Shown: positions 44,831 through 55,165, counted from the stretch's first letter. The stretch: DNA of 64,000 bases from Ophiura sarsii (GCA_035610835.1 CM069456.1:24496234-24560233); one strand, 5' to 3'. Numbers and translations are program-made. Notes: generated by a model from the sequence alone, not told the origin.

Positions 44831-45434
44831 TAATGACGGGAAACATTCAATTTCAGGTCAGAAAATAGGCCTAAGGCCTTTATGCAATATAATACTAAAA
44901 TACGCGGTGATACGGGATATGGTTAAGCTGGGGCAGATCCCTTAGAAATTTGAAATTTGGGACATAATAGCAACCGCCCTCTGTTGATTTTTTTATCACA
45001 AAAAAGTTTAACTGTGTTGAGCCTGGTGGCGTTATTCATGAATGACAATATATACGACCACAGGCCTACATGTTATAAACATAGGTCGCTACAGGCGTTG
45101 AAACAATGAAAGGTGACATTAAATTAGAGAATTCACCAATGATAGATCTTAGATCATTGACGCATTGGATGAAGAAAATACTGAACTTCAACGCTAAACA
45201 TTTTCGTGGAGAATTGCTCATCAGAAGAAATACAGCAGCTGCTTAAACTTTCCTAATTTGTCTTCATCAGATTTAATTTTCATGTATTACCATGCGTTGA
45301 GCTTCGTCGATTTCTCAGCAATTTTGTGTATAGATCGTTAAAATCGGCTAACTAAATCGTCTATTATAGTGACACCAGTAATCGATTTTGAGAATGTAAT
45401 ACCTATAGATTATAATCTTGCGCTCCTCTGGCAG

Positions 45435-45515
45435 TTCCCTCCGTAGCTTAATCGATAAGAGCGCTGTCTATGAATGCAAATATTGCTGTGCTGCTGCTGG
45501 TTCGAATCCGCTTAG
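45435..45515 (+). mobile_element. tRNA-like sequence (SINE head or tRNA pseudogene)
   Basis: CCGTAGCTTAATCGATAAGA resembles an A-box arm, and GGTTCGAATCC at 45500 is a canonical B-box. The spacing is longer than in a functional tRNA and the acceptor arms do not pair well. A T-run follows. Confidence 0.5.
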
Positions 45516-45656
45516 AATCCCTTTTTTTTTTTAAAGGAAAGCAACACGCAAGTCAAACGAGGGCGTCTTGAAAATAATTCCTCTCTCAGACGTGGGGGGA
45601 GGAGATAAGCCACGGCATGGGGTGTAATGAAGCCTAATTTGGCTTGGGAGGTAGGG

Positions 45657-45902
45657 GTTAATGAAGAAATGTGGTATAACCCATTGGAGGGCCATGAGGT
45701 AATGAAATAATGTGATTTCTGATAAGAAGAAAAAACATGGTATGGTGAATCTAAGTCGCGTAACATTTGACACTCCCACCAGGCAGAGTCCAGATTATTT
45801 ACGAGGTTATGATATTAAATTGCGTAACAGGGAGGGCCACGAGATGTAATGAAATATTGTGGTTTCCTAAAAGTAAGACTTAAACGATGGGATATAGGGA
45901 TT
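45657..45902. repeat. Local duplication, copy 2
   Basis: Counterpart of 44562-44830, sharing TAACCCATTGGAGGGCCATG and TTGCGTAACAGGGAGGGCCA with small changes. Confidence 0.8.
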
Positions 45903-46152
45903 CCACTTTTTAGTCAAAATTTCAAAAAATATTAGATTAGGTTTCAAAAAATTCGTCCCTTCATTAGTGTTAGTGTATTTACATCATCATCAAGCGATTT
46001 GGGCATTTTTTACTCAAAATTATTATTGTTAGCTTGTTTCAAAAAAATGGGATCAAAAATCAACATTTTGGGTCGAAATCTATGCCAAATTTGGATTCTC
46101 TGATCCATTTCTTTTCCAAAAAAAGTATACTTGTATATACATTTGAGCCATA

Positions 46153-46519
46153 GTTATGTGATCTTTTCCAGAGAGCGCCCTCTATTCATGATTTATTTTA
46201 GAAACTAGATTTTCTTGCATATTTACATTTCTGATCATAAATCGTACATACATTCCAAGTTACATAGCGATACGATTCCTAATTACCTCAAAATCATGGT
46301 TTTAGAGTGAATTTAGAGTGAAAATATAAACTGTCGTGTTATCACGACAGTTTATTTTCACTCTAAAACAATGATTTTGAAGTAATTAAGAATCGTATCG
46401 CTCTGTAACTTGGAATGTATGTACGATTTATGATCAGAAATGTAAATCTGCAAGAAAATCGGCTTTCAATTTTTTTTTCGATGTTGAGGGCGTTCCCTGA
46501 AAGATCATTAACATACCTT
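46153..46519. mobile_element. Palindromic TTAA-flanked MITE, copy 4
   Basis: The two arms mirror around AAACTGTCGTG TTAT CACGACAGTTT (about 46328-46353). The right end ACATACCTT precedes TTAA (46520-46523). The left end has degenerated. Confidence 0.75.
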
Positions 46520-46866
46520 TTAAGTCCCCTCTTAAGGTGGGTCACAGTTGATAAGGAAGCAAACAAAAGTAGGGTGGCCAAGCCCAATCAATGTTGAAAC
46601 AGAACAAATGCGCGAAATGCGCGCAAAACAATTCAGTATTTTAACGAAAATTAGGGTGGCCAATCCCAAATTTGTTTTACAATCAATGTTGAAACATGTA
46701 GAACGTACAATGCGTTAAAAGCGCGCAAAGTATAGGTATTTTAACTTTAGCGTGGCTAACCCTAAATGTTGTTTTATAATGTTGAAACATACATGTCACG
46801 CGCAAAAATATTCAGTATTTTAACTAAGATTAGGGTGGCCAAGCCCAAATTTTGTTTTACCATCTA

Positions 46867-47108
46867 CAGGCTCTTGGAAAAAGGGTGCTTCAGGGGTTCT
46901 TGGCTGTCCCGTATACATGGTATGGAACCCTTTATAGGTTCCAAAAAGAACCTTTAACTAAGGTTAAAAAAGAACGAAAAATGCGAGAACCTTTAAAGGT
47001 TCTCTACGGATGTTTTGGGGGTTCTAAAAACTAAAAGAACCTTTAACCCTGAGGGTTCCATATACGGGACAGCCAAGACCCCGTGAACCACCCTTTTTTC
47101 TAAGAGTG
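46867..47108. mobile_element. MITE with CACTCTTAGAAAA-type inverted termini
   Basis: The left end CAGGCTCTTGGAAAAAGGGTG pairs with the right end CACCCTTTTTTCTAAGAGTG. Further in, GGCTGTCCCGTATAC pairs with its complement. It contains AAAGGTTCT/AGAACCTTT stems. Similar short elements with AAAGGTTCTT cores are widespread in aquatic animal genomes. Confidence 0.75.
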
Positions 47109-47288
47109 ATGTTGAAACAGGGTAGAACACAAATGCGCGAAAACCGCGCCAAAAATGCAGTACTTTTAACTAAAATTAGGGTGGCCAAGCCAAATATGAT
47201 TACAATTAATGTTGAAACATGTGGAACAAATGCGCAGGAAATTGCGGAAAACGTCTAATATTAGCGTGGTTAAGCCCAAATGTTGTTA

Positions 47289-47763
47289 GGGAAGACATCA
47301 AAACTCGACCGCCCGTTGACCGCCGGTTCCGTTCGGTTCCGCTCGGTTATTTCAGGTCAACTATTTTACTGGTATATGAATATTCACGCATGCAACACTG
47401 AACAACCGCCGGTTGACTTAATGCCGTATAACCGGACCAATTTACACTATCAATCTGTTACTTTGCGGTCATAATAGCGCACCCTTGGACTTTCGGTATT
47501 GATCTTAAAAAGTTAATTGAGCTATAAACAGATTGAAAAAGCCAACCCCAGCGAAAATCAATAGCTGTATTGTACTGGTTATCACCTGAGACTTGAGAGC
47601 CCATTACTTCAAGTTTTTATTGCTCACGCGTGTGACGAGGCCAGAGTGTAACTATTTGACCTCATTATGTGTGTATATTATAACAGACGACACGTTTTGT
47701 GAAAACTAGGCGGAACCGGCCGTAACCGGCGGTTGCCTGGCGGTCGAGTTTTGACGTGGTCCC
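47289..47763. mobile_element. TTA-flanked (Harbinger-type) MITE
   Basis: The termini GGGAAGACATCAAAACTCG and CGAGTTTTGACGTGGTCCC have TTA on both sides (47286-47288 and 47764-47766). The interior has repeated GACCGCCGGTT/AACCGGCGG words. It interrupts the tandem array unit after AAATGTTG. Confidence 0.8.
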
Positions 47764-48024
47764 TTACAACGTTGAAACAAACATGTATATAGAACAAATG
47801 CGCGCGACTAATTTAAAGCGGGAACTAACATTTTGCTTTGACCCCCTTCTTCTTCTTCTTCTTCTTCTCGTAAAGTTCAAACTTCAGTAACTGAAGATAG
47901 TCGAACTGTGTGTGGATGCGCGCGTGTTATTCAAACAAGGACGCAGCCATCGTGTTATGTACATATTTACAGGTGCAAGTAACATATTTACAGGTGCATA
48001 AAAAAACGGATAGTGCTGGCAGAG

Positions 48025-49752
48025 TTATCTGGACGCTCCCCTCAATGCTGATTTGAAGGCATTAAGGGATGGGTACTGAGCAGGATCCTTGTCAAGGGCA
48101 TTCCAGTCACGTAAGGTGCGTTGGAAGAAGGATGAGGAGTACCTCTGAGTTGAGCAGTGTGGTGTCCAGAAGCGGGAGTTGTGTCCTCTGGTTTGTGATG
48201 TGGCCTCTGTTAGGTGGTCTTTCCAGGTAATATCAACCAGATCGTAGCGGATTCTATATAGCATGCACAGCCGGGTTTGGAGACGTCTCCTCTGCAGCGA
48301 GGGCCATTGGAGGGATTCCACAATTGGTGTGACGCTGCGTCTGTGGTCATAAATTCCGGTGACGTATCTGGCACTGCTTCGTTGGACTTGCTCCACCTTT
48401 TTAACGTTGCGTTGTGTGTGAGGGTCCCATGCTGCAGTGCCGTACTCAACTATGGGTCGAATGTAGGCCTTGTAGGTTGCCTCTTCGATCTTACGACCAC
48501 ACTTCCTCAGGTTTCGGCTCAGAAAGGCTCGTGTGCAGTTGGTTCGTTTGGTAGTGGAGTCCACGTGGGTGTTGAAGTTGAGTTTAGAGTCTAGATGCAG
48601 GCCTAAGTATTTAGCGGAGTTAACTTCCTCGAGGACCTCTCCGTGGATGTAATAGGTAGATGTAATAGGCTTCCTCTTGTTGGTGACTCGGACTACCTTG
48701 CACTTCGACGGGTGGAACTCCATTAGCCAGGTACGTTCCCATTTCTGGAGAGCGTCCATGTCCTCTTGAAGAAGAGTGGCGTCTTGGCTGGTGGAGATAC
48801 GCTTATAGAGCAGACAGTCATCAGCGACATGTCTGGTAGTGGAGCTTTTTGTGCAGCTATGGAGGTCGTTGATGAAGATCAGGAACAAAAGTGGACCTAG
48901 CACGCTGCCTTGAGGAACACCGGAGGTGACGTTTGCCTCACCGCTCATCTTCCCGTCTACCAAGACTCGTTGGGTGCGACCGTGAAGGAAATAAGTGATC
49001 CAGCTTAGGGTTGAGCCGTGTACTCCATAATGCTTGGACTTGTGAAGGAGTAGTCTGTGAGAGACCTTGTCAAAGGCTTTGGCAAAGTCCAGGAGGTTCA
49101 CGTCTGTATGGCCTTTAGCATCAAGTTCCTTTGCTAGGTCATCTACCGTAAGTATCAGCTGGGTGTCACAGGAGCGTCGTTTGCGGAAGCCATGTTGGGA
49201 GTCCGTCAGGATGTTGTTGGAGGACAGGTGTTCAATTATGGAACGATGGACGATGTGCTCACACAGTTTACAGAGAATGGCAGTGAGGGATATCGGTCTG
49301 TAGTTGCTGGCTGTGGCTCTGCTTCCTTTCTTGAAGACCGGTACCAATAACGCTTCTTTCCAACATGATGGTACTTTGCCCTGGTCTAGTGTAGCTTGAT
49401 AGAGGAGCGTGATGGCTGGGGCTAGTTCTACAGCGATCTCCTTTAGTAGTCTGGCTGGAATACCATCAGGTCCTGCTGCTTTATGAGGTTTCAGGTTCAG
49501 CAGTAGTTTCTCAACTCCTCTGATGTTAACTCTGATGTTGTTTATGACGGGATGGGAACTTGGCCCGAGGTCAGGCATATCGATGTTGGCATCATTCGTG
49601 AAGACAGATGCGAATTGCCTGTTCAGTATATTAGCCTTGGTCTTGGGATCATTGTGAAGTATGTTGTTTTCCTTTAAGGGGGCAATTCCTGTTCTATCGC
49701 ACCTTTTGGATTTGAATAATGGCGCCAAGTCTCTTGTTACCTCCGGGTTCAC
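48025..49752 (-). CDS. LINE reverse transcriptase part (frame-shifted from the upstream half)
   Basis: 575 codons open in this frame. The first residues only mark the frame after the shift, not a start codon. Visible RT signatures: KPHKAAGPDGIP (about 88-99), YRPISLTAILCK (151-162), LDFAKAFDKVSH with Asp222 and Asp228, SGVPQGSVLGPLLF (277-290), and VADDC with the catalytic Asp311-Asp312. The residue before ADD is Val where this group normally has Phe or Tyr; the codon is GTC, one base from TTC. The C-terminal region keeps KYLGLHLDSKL and the ending NAFKSALRGASR. It performs target-primed reverse transcription in active relatives; this copy is probably inactive. Confidence 0.9.
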   Translation of the reverse strand: MNPEVTRDLAPLFKSKRCDRTGIAPLKENNILHNDPKTKANILNRQFASVFTNDANIDMPDLGPSSHPVINNIRVNIRGVEKLLLNLKPHKAAGPDGIPARLLKEIAVELAPAITLLYQATLDQGKVPSCWKEALLVPVFKKGSRATASNYRPISLTAILCKLCEHIVHRSIIEHLSSNNILTDSQHGFRKRRSCDTQLILTVDDLAKELDAKGHTDVNLLDFAKAFDKVSHRLLLHKSKHYGVHGSTLSWITYFLHGRTQRVLVDGKMSGEANVTSGVPQGSVLGPLLFLIFINDLHSCTKSSTTRHVADDCLLYKRISTSQDATLLQEDMDALQKWERTWLMEFHPSKCKVVRVTNKRKPITSTYYIHGEVLEEVNSAKYLGLHLDSKLNFNTHVDSTTKRTNCTRAFLSRNLRKCGRKIEEATYKAYIRPIVEYGTAAWDPHTQRNVKKVEQVQRSSARYVTGIYDHRRSVTPIVESLQWPSLQRRRLQTRLCMLYRIRYDLVDITWKDHLTEATSQTRGHNSRFWTPHCSTQRYSSSFFQRTLRDWNALDKDPAQYPSLNAFKSALRGASR

Positions 49753-51235
49753 TACCGATGATATTATTAAGGTATTGATCGTAGGCCTCCCGGCATGCCA
49801 TATGGGCTTCTTTCTTTTTGTCCCTGAATCTGTTCCAGTCCTTGGCTTTATTGGTCTTCCTTGCCTTTTTAAAGGCCCTAAGCTTCCTCCTACACGCTCT
49901 CTTGGTGTTTGTATTGAACCACGGTTGGCTAAGTCTGGTGGAGCTGTATTTAGATGGAACCCAACAATTCAGTGTGCTTTCAAGATGACTAAGAATCTTG
50001 TTGGACAGGACTTCCACAGGTGTCATTGTTGAGTTTGTCTCGGTGAAATTGTCAGACCATCTATTTGTGTTGGAACGGATGTAGTCAAAATCAACCTTGC
50101 TCCACAGGTATATCTTTCTTCTAATGGGTTTCTGTCTTACTGCCTGTGTATTGGTGTCAAGGAATACAACGTCATGGTCGCTTAATCCTGGCATACCTTC
50201 GCATCTGTTGACAAGGGATGGACGATTGGTAAGGAAGACGTCAAGTATATTGTCGCCACGAGTTGGAAAATCTACTATCTGTTCTAGTCCACATTGAGAG
50301 AGGGTCTGAAGGAATGACTCACTGATTTCCTGTGTGTATTGGTGGCCTACCACTTGGTCAGTTGCCCAATCAATGTCAGGTAGGTTGATGTCACCCCCAA
50401 TCCATATTGATGCACCTTGATTAGTCTGGCATATCGCTGAAATGGCTTGGTTAAGGGAGGCCATGTAGTCCTGTTTGGTGTTGGGAGGTCGATATAGGGC
50501 TCCTTCAATGACGTTTTGTTTACCGTTGATGATTTTGGCAACCACAAATTCGGTACTGGTGTCAATTTCAATCTGATGACTCGACAAGCTTGAGTGAATG
50601 GCCAAAAGTACTCCTCCATAACCGTCTTTCCTGTCCTTTCTGTAAACATTGTAGTCTGGGGGAAATATTTCACTCTGACCAATGGAAGGATTGAGCCATG
50701 TCTCGGAACCATGGATGATATCAGGCTTCACAGCGTCAATTAAGCTCCACAATGCTTCCTTTTTGTTGAAAAGCTTCTGGAAATTTATAGCCAGTGATCG
50801 TAGTTTTGAAGCTCGAGGAGGGGCTTGTTTCTTCTTAACTGGAGAGGATTGAGCATTAGGGGTGCCTGGTTCAGAGGAGGTGCACTGACTTTGGTCTTGT
50901 TCGTCTATGGATGAGTCAAAGATGCTTGCTGATATGTTAGGTAGTCCACACTTGATGCATTCCCACGGTAGATCTGATCTGGCAAGGCAGGAGAGCATGT
51001 TGTCAAATATGTTGGTGCATTCGATGTGAAACCAAGTGTCACATTCCTCACATAAGATGCTGGCCTTGGAGCCTTTGTAATCAGTACATGTTTTATTGCA
51101 CTCACCACATGGATATTTAGGTGGGCGGGGACCTGGGTTGGACTCGACATCTCCTGCTCTGGTTAGAAAGATTGCGAGCAGAAAGAAAAAGCCAGATAGT
51201 AGTTGTGCCCGGAGCATGATGAGAGGTGGATCCAT
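49694..51235 (-). CDS. LINE 2A leader, PHD-like finger and APE endonuclease
   Basis: 513 codons from ATG at 51235. Residues 12-24 (LLSGFFFLLAIFL) form a hydrophobic, signal-like stretch. DVESNPGP follows at 29-36, a 2A recoding motif. Residues 43-96 carry a Cys/His pattern of a PHD finger (CGEC, CEECDTWFHIEC, CIKC). The AP-endonuclease domain spans about 146-360, with catalytic-type residues Asn151 (INFQ), Glu178 (SETWL), Asp282 and Asn284 (GGDINLPD), and Asp353-His354 (GLSDHD). The frame ends prematurely (49694-49696) after QIQKVR. The RT continues in a different frame, offset by one base, from within the preceding 60 bases. In relatives the two halves are one polyprotein. Confidence 0.9.
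   Translation of the reverse strand: MDPPLIMLRAQLLSGFFFLLAIFLTRAGDVESNPGPRPPKYPCGECNKTCTDYKGSKASILCEECDTWFHIECTNIFDNMLSCLARSDLPWECIKCGLPNISASIFDSSIDEQDQSQCTSSEPGTPNAQSSPVKKKQAPPRASKLRSLAINFQKLFNKKEALWSLIDAVKPDIIHGSETWLNPSIGQSEIFPPDYNVYRKDRKDGYGGVLLAIHSSLSSHQIEIDTSTEFVVAKIINGKQNVIEGALYRPPNTKQDYMASLNQAISAICQTNQGASIWIGGDINLPDIDWATDQVVGHQYTQEISESFLQTLSQCGLEQIVDFPTRGDNILDVFLTNRPSLVNRCEGMPGLSDHDVVFLDTNTQAVRQKPIRRKIYLWSKVDFDYIRSNTNRWSDNFTETNSTMTPVEVLSNKILSHLESTLNCWVPSKYSSTRLSQPWFNTNTKRACRRKLRAFKKARKTNKAKDWNRFRDKKKEAHMACREAYDQYLNNIIGSEPGGNKRLGAIIQIQKVR
51128..51151 (-). other. 2A translational recoding motif (DVESNPGP)
   Basis: Eight residues match the 2A consensus D(V/I)ExNPGP exactly. In 2A, the ribosome skips the Gly-Pro bond, here between residues 35 and 36, and releases the N-terminal piece. 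Such motifs are known in some non-LTR elements, including sea urchin ones, where 2A next to a signal sequence is reported to give dual targeting of downstream protein. The activity of this copy is inferred from the motif only. Confidence 0.85.
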
Positions 51236-51883
51236 GATGGTGGGATCACATGATGAACCAACTTACTTATGAACTACATGTTGTTAATGTTAGAGTCGGA
51301 TGGGTACGTAATGAGTGACTGTAGCAGGGGTCAGTAAGCAGTACTACACATAGAAGGCGGAAGGTAATGAGGGTAGGAGATAGTAGATGGTGATGGTCAG
51401 GATCAGATGAACATGATTGATTACTACAACAAACAACAAGGATTGAGAAGTAGAAGTTCTGCTGACAGAAGTCTAAGAAGATAGGATGACTCAGACAGGT
51501 AATGAAGGATGGAGGAAGGTTTGAAGGAGACAACTAGGCAACTAAGCAGAGGGTAGAGGCTGGGAAGGATCACAGGATACAGATGATGATGATCAAAAAT
51601 TGGTAACAATAATGTTCCTACCTCGGTTCAGCTGAAATTAGGGCTGGCTGTGGAATTCGGCTGGTTGTAGAATTCGGCAGTTGTGGAGAAACGCTGACGC
51701 ACAGAAGTAGAGGAGAATTTCCCAAAAATTTGTCAAAAACTTGGCTTATGAAGCCTATTACAATGGTATTCATTTCATGACCCCCTATCATTAGTTTTCA
51801 TGTAAAAAAAACTATGACACCCTCCCCCCACCCGAGACTTGTTTTTGTATGTACATGAACAACTTGATCGACTACTATTTATA

Positions 51884-52000
51884 ATTGAACGAACACATTG
51901 AAGCAGCGTATTGCGTACATTGCGTGAAGCGCGCAAAACCAGGCGTGATAATTTCGGGCGCGATCATCTTTGCGACGGCGCCGCGTGAAGTTCGTTCAAT
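51884..52000. mobile_element. Short MITE with ATTGAACGAAC termini
   Basis: ATTGAACGAAC at 51884 and GTTCGTTCAAT ending at 52000 are inverted. The interior is rich in GCG words. It is 117 bases with no coding content. Confidence 0.65.
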
Positions 52001-52007
52001 TATTAAT

Positions 52008-52915
52008 TAGAGAATAAAACATAGTTCTTAGCTTATTTATGAAAGGTTCATTGTACTGGAGTCGTGTATGGTCGCCGCAGGCGGCCATACACGACGACAC
52101 AAATAATATGGTACAGCCTATACATTATAAGACCATCGTCTATAGCAAAACAGCTAAGAACTATGTTTTATTCTCATTCTTATTTAGTTTATTAATGGTT
52201 ATTTTGATCTTTAATCATAAAATAACGCAGTTTGTTAGATCTATTTAAAACAAACAACAACAAATGTCCCCCTTTTTAAAATAGGCGAATCCAGCGAGCT
52301 GTTTTCCAACATCCTGCTTCAAAATAATCGCGTTCTTTAGCACACACGCACCTGTCATCGCTGCGTTATACCCACAACGCATACGGCGGCGACTTTGTGT
52401 AGGGCACGCTAACCCGATGACGCGTTGATCATACACGCTGAATGTATTATTTTTCGAATGAATTAAACCCCGCCCCAAACTATGCACCATTTAGAGAATG
52501 CGGCGACCATACACGACTCCAAATATGGTACAGCCTATACCAGTATACATTATAAGACCATCGTCTATAGCAAAACAGCTAAGAACTATGTTTTATTCTC
52601 ATTCTTATTTAGTTTATTGGTTATTTTGATCTTTAATCATAAAATAACGCAGTTTGTTAATTTTATTTTAAACAAACAACAACAAATGTCCCCCTTTATA
52701 AAATAGGCGAATCCAGCGAGCTATTTTCCAACATCCTGCTTCAAATTAATCGCGTTCTTTAGCACACACGCACCTGTCATCGCTGCGTTATACCCACGAC
52801 GCATACGGCGGCGACTTTGTGTAGGGCACGCTAACGCGATGACGCGTTGATCATACGCGCTGAAGGTATTATTTTTCGAATGAATTAAACCCCGCTCCAA
52901 ACTATACACCATTGT
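52008..52915. repeat. 419-bp tandem duplication with inverted GTCGTGTATGG motifs
   Basis: GGTACAGCCTATAC recurs at 52110 and 52529, and both units share TAAGACCATCGTCTATAGC and GCATACGGCGGCGACTTTG. The left flank is an inverted repeat: CATAGTTCTTAGCT against AGCTAAGAACTATG, and GTCGTGTATGGTCGCC against GGCCATACACGAC. It is probably an inverted-repeat element that has duplicated in tandem. No gene is seen. Confidence 0.8.
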
Positions 52916-53085
52916 CTCATAATGTATGGGCGTGTCGGCTGATAATCAGCCAAAAACCAATCAAAATTGCCTGCTGACATCTCAAACCACACCCACTATA
53001 TAAGAATGTCTCATAATGTATGGGCGTGTTGGCTGAAAATCAGACAAAATCAAATTGCCGCTGACATTTCAAACCACACCCACTC
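52914..53085. repeat. 94-bp tandem duplication
   Basis: GTCTCATAATGTATGGGCGT starts copies at 52914 and 53008. Each ends with AAACCACACCCACT. Confidence 0.9.
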
Positions 53086-53499
53086 AGTTGACATAGTACA
53101 CGGTACACCAGTATAATTATTACTTTGTATACTAAGTAGGCCTACTTGGACGTCATGTATAGTTATTTCTTCCACCTAATCCAATCTAAAAGGAAACTGA
53201 CCGGATCAGACCCCTGGGTCTTGGATAACCCCACCTTACCCTACCAATCTAGTTGACCCGTGTTTGGGATTACCCCACCTTACCCTACACACAGCCATGT
53301 GCTTTAATTATTTGCATTGCTTTTGCTTTTACACAGACTGTTCGCGAATATTCCAGCTCTTTCTTCATTCAATTCACACATGCGCAAACAAAATAATAAC
53401 TATCGATGTTAGAAAGCAAAGTTCTCGCGTTTTATTAAATGCCCTTAACTTAGGTCAGTATATTTGTGGATGAGGCTACAAAGCTATAAATATAATTAC

Positions 53500-53608
53500 C
53501 GGCGTTTCCGTGGGATTGTGAAAAAGAAGAACTTCCGCTGATACATACATGCACAATTTGAGAAACAATATCGGTATAAAGATCTACAATTTGCAGAATA
53601 ATTACCAA
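53500..53608 (+). other. Candidate non-coding 5' exon of the DNAJA1 gene
   Basis: CAAGTAAGTAAGTAC at 53607 is a strong donor (GT at 53609). A pyrimidine-rich acceptor CCCTTTTCACTCCAG ends at 55316, upstream of the start codon. Splicing between them would give a 5' UTR intron of about 1.7 kb, a common arrangement in animal DnaJ genes. Only the splice-site quality supports this; transcript data are needed. Confidence 0.3.
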
Positions 53609-54980
53609 GTAAGTAAGTACATAATATTGTTATTCAACCTAGAATAGAGTGAAGGAATGGGACTAAATTGTGATGATGTTATGAATGACTTTGTGTTGGC
53701 CATTCATTTTCGATTGTTGTGTTGAAAAAAATAAATTGTATTGTCCGTACCGTACAGCAAAAACAAACATGACTTGTCACTTTAATGGCTGCAATGCAAC
53801 GTGCGAGTTCATTATCTTCTCTGCTTTCTAGAGGAAGACCAGGAGAAGAAGTATCATAAATTTGATGTTACAGATCATTAGTTTTGAACCGACATGATTA
53901 ATACAATAAATTTATTAGGAGGAGGCTGCATTTTTGTGCATCGATTAATAACATTTTAAAAAGTCAATTAATTGAAGTTAGATTTATTATGATTTAAAGC
54001 TTACTTTATTTTATGATGGATGAGTTTATCATCATGTTTATACCAGTTTAGGTAGCACACCACTAAATACTCTTCACCAAGCCCGGGAAACCCGTTCCCA
54101 ACTTTTACTTTGATACGATACATTTTGCCCCCACTATCTCTGGTAATCTTTCGAATTTCGGCCTTTAAGCTTTATGAAATTATGGTATCAAATTTAAATT
54201 AAAGAGGACGGCGTCTTCGTTAGGCATGTTCATAGAATTTTGAAAATAAATTTATCTCTTTGAAAATGGATTACATGGAAACAAAGTACTTTACAATAAA
54301 AAATGATGGTTCAAACTTGTCTGCAGGCTGAATAATAAAAAAGTTATAACCAAAAGTAGTTTAAGTCATGCACATTTTAAAACCATTTTAGGTAATTAAG
54401 GGTTTACTTTCATGATGTCTAGTTGCTTGTGTGGGGTTATTTAGACATCAGTGAATACACCCTAGCCACAGCGCACTAAATGTATTTATTTAAAAGAGGT
54501 AAACATGAGTTTTCTGCATATTTTGGTCAAAAATGTCGCCCTCTATAGTCAATGATATGAGCATCCCTATCTTCGTGTATAAAATAATAATATTTACACA
54601 AGATTTTATGAAAATTAATTTGCAAATGATTGTACAGGCGATGACTACAGGGCTCCAGTGAACCGTGTTTTAGGGCGGTTTTCTGTTCATTTTATAGCAT
54701 AAATGCGTGCAATGTAATGTAAAACTACGCGGTCAAATTTTCTGTAATTTTATTTATTTTTAGGTAGCCTATTCATGTATTCTTTTAATAGGCTGAAAGT
54801 CAGACAATTATGCTGGTTCAAATCAAAAATACTGCCCTCGACTGGTTAAAATGCTTCAATCGCGTGTATGAAAACATGATCTGGCCACTGTGACGTGTAC
54901 CGTGTTCGGCTTTTATTCCACACAAGGTGACATCATATTTTATTCACATTTGGTAGCAGACAAAATTCCCAGCGGGAACC
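53609..54980. other. Unassigned region upstream of DNAJA1
   Basis: No coding sequence or clear repeats. If the 5' exon model holds, this is intronic. Confidence 0.35.
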
Positions 54981-55046
54981 TGCCGAGATTCGATCCGGGA
55001 CCCTCCGCTTTCAAGCCCCACGTCCCAACCACTAAGCCACGGCCCT
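54981..55046 (-). mobile_element. tRNA-like SINE head
   Basis: Minus strand: GGCCGTGGCTTAGTGGTTGG (A-box) and CCCGGATCGAATCTCGGCA (B-box), separated by a normal distance. The 5' and 3' arms do not form a clean acceptor stem, so it is a SINE or tRNA pseudogene. Confidence 0.65.
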
Positions 55047-55165
55047 CAGCTACACATTCGCGCAGTATACTGCGCTCACTATATAGGCTCGGTTGACTAC
55101 GTCATCGAAAACCGACGGCGCATGCGTTTTGAGAGGGACTTAAGATTAGCATTTTTTAGCACTCT

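Larger units (their letters stand above)
46567..47847. repeat. About 100-bp tandem array (AGGGTGGCCAAGCCCAAAT), interrupted by two MITEs
   Basis: Six or seven units share AGGGTGGCCAAGCCCAAAT, TGTTGAAACATGTAGAAC, AAATGCGCG and GTATTTTAACT. The array is broken by insertions at 46867-47108 and 47289-47763. No ORF runs through the units. Confidence 0.8.
47846..51720 (-). mobile_element. Nearly intact CR1/L2-group LINE with N-terminal 2A motif
   Basis: Minus-strand non-LTR retrotransposon. Its 5' UTR lies in 51236 to about 51720 (5' limit not determined). A PHD-like and endonuclease ORF runs 51235-49694, the RT part runs 49752-48025, and the 3' UTR ends in a GAA microsatellite (complement of 47846-47868). 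All expected domains are present. One frameshift and few other defects suggest a young copy. Target duplications could not be located. The single-ORF layout, APE endonuclease and microsatellite tail fit the CR1/L2/Rex1 group; the exact clade needs a phylogeny. Confidence 0.9.

Noticed and set aside
45435..45515. Functional tRNA gene
   Set aside because: The B-box is good but the acceptor stem does not pair and the A-to-B distance is too long.
48025..49752. Independent second ORF of the LINE starting at 49752
   Set aside because: The apparent start is a GTG inside sequence homologous to the inter-domain linker. A frameshift in one polyprotein explains it better.
49067..50032. Plus-strand open frames opposite the LINE
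   Set aside because: No recognisable protein. The minus strand carries the full set of RT and endonuclease motifs.
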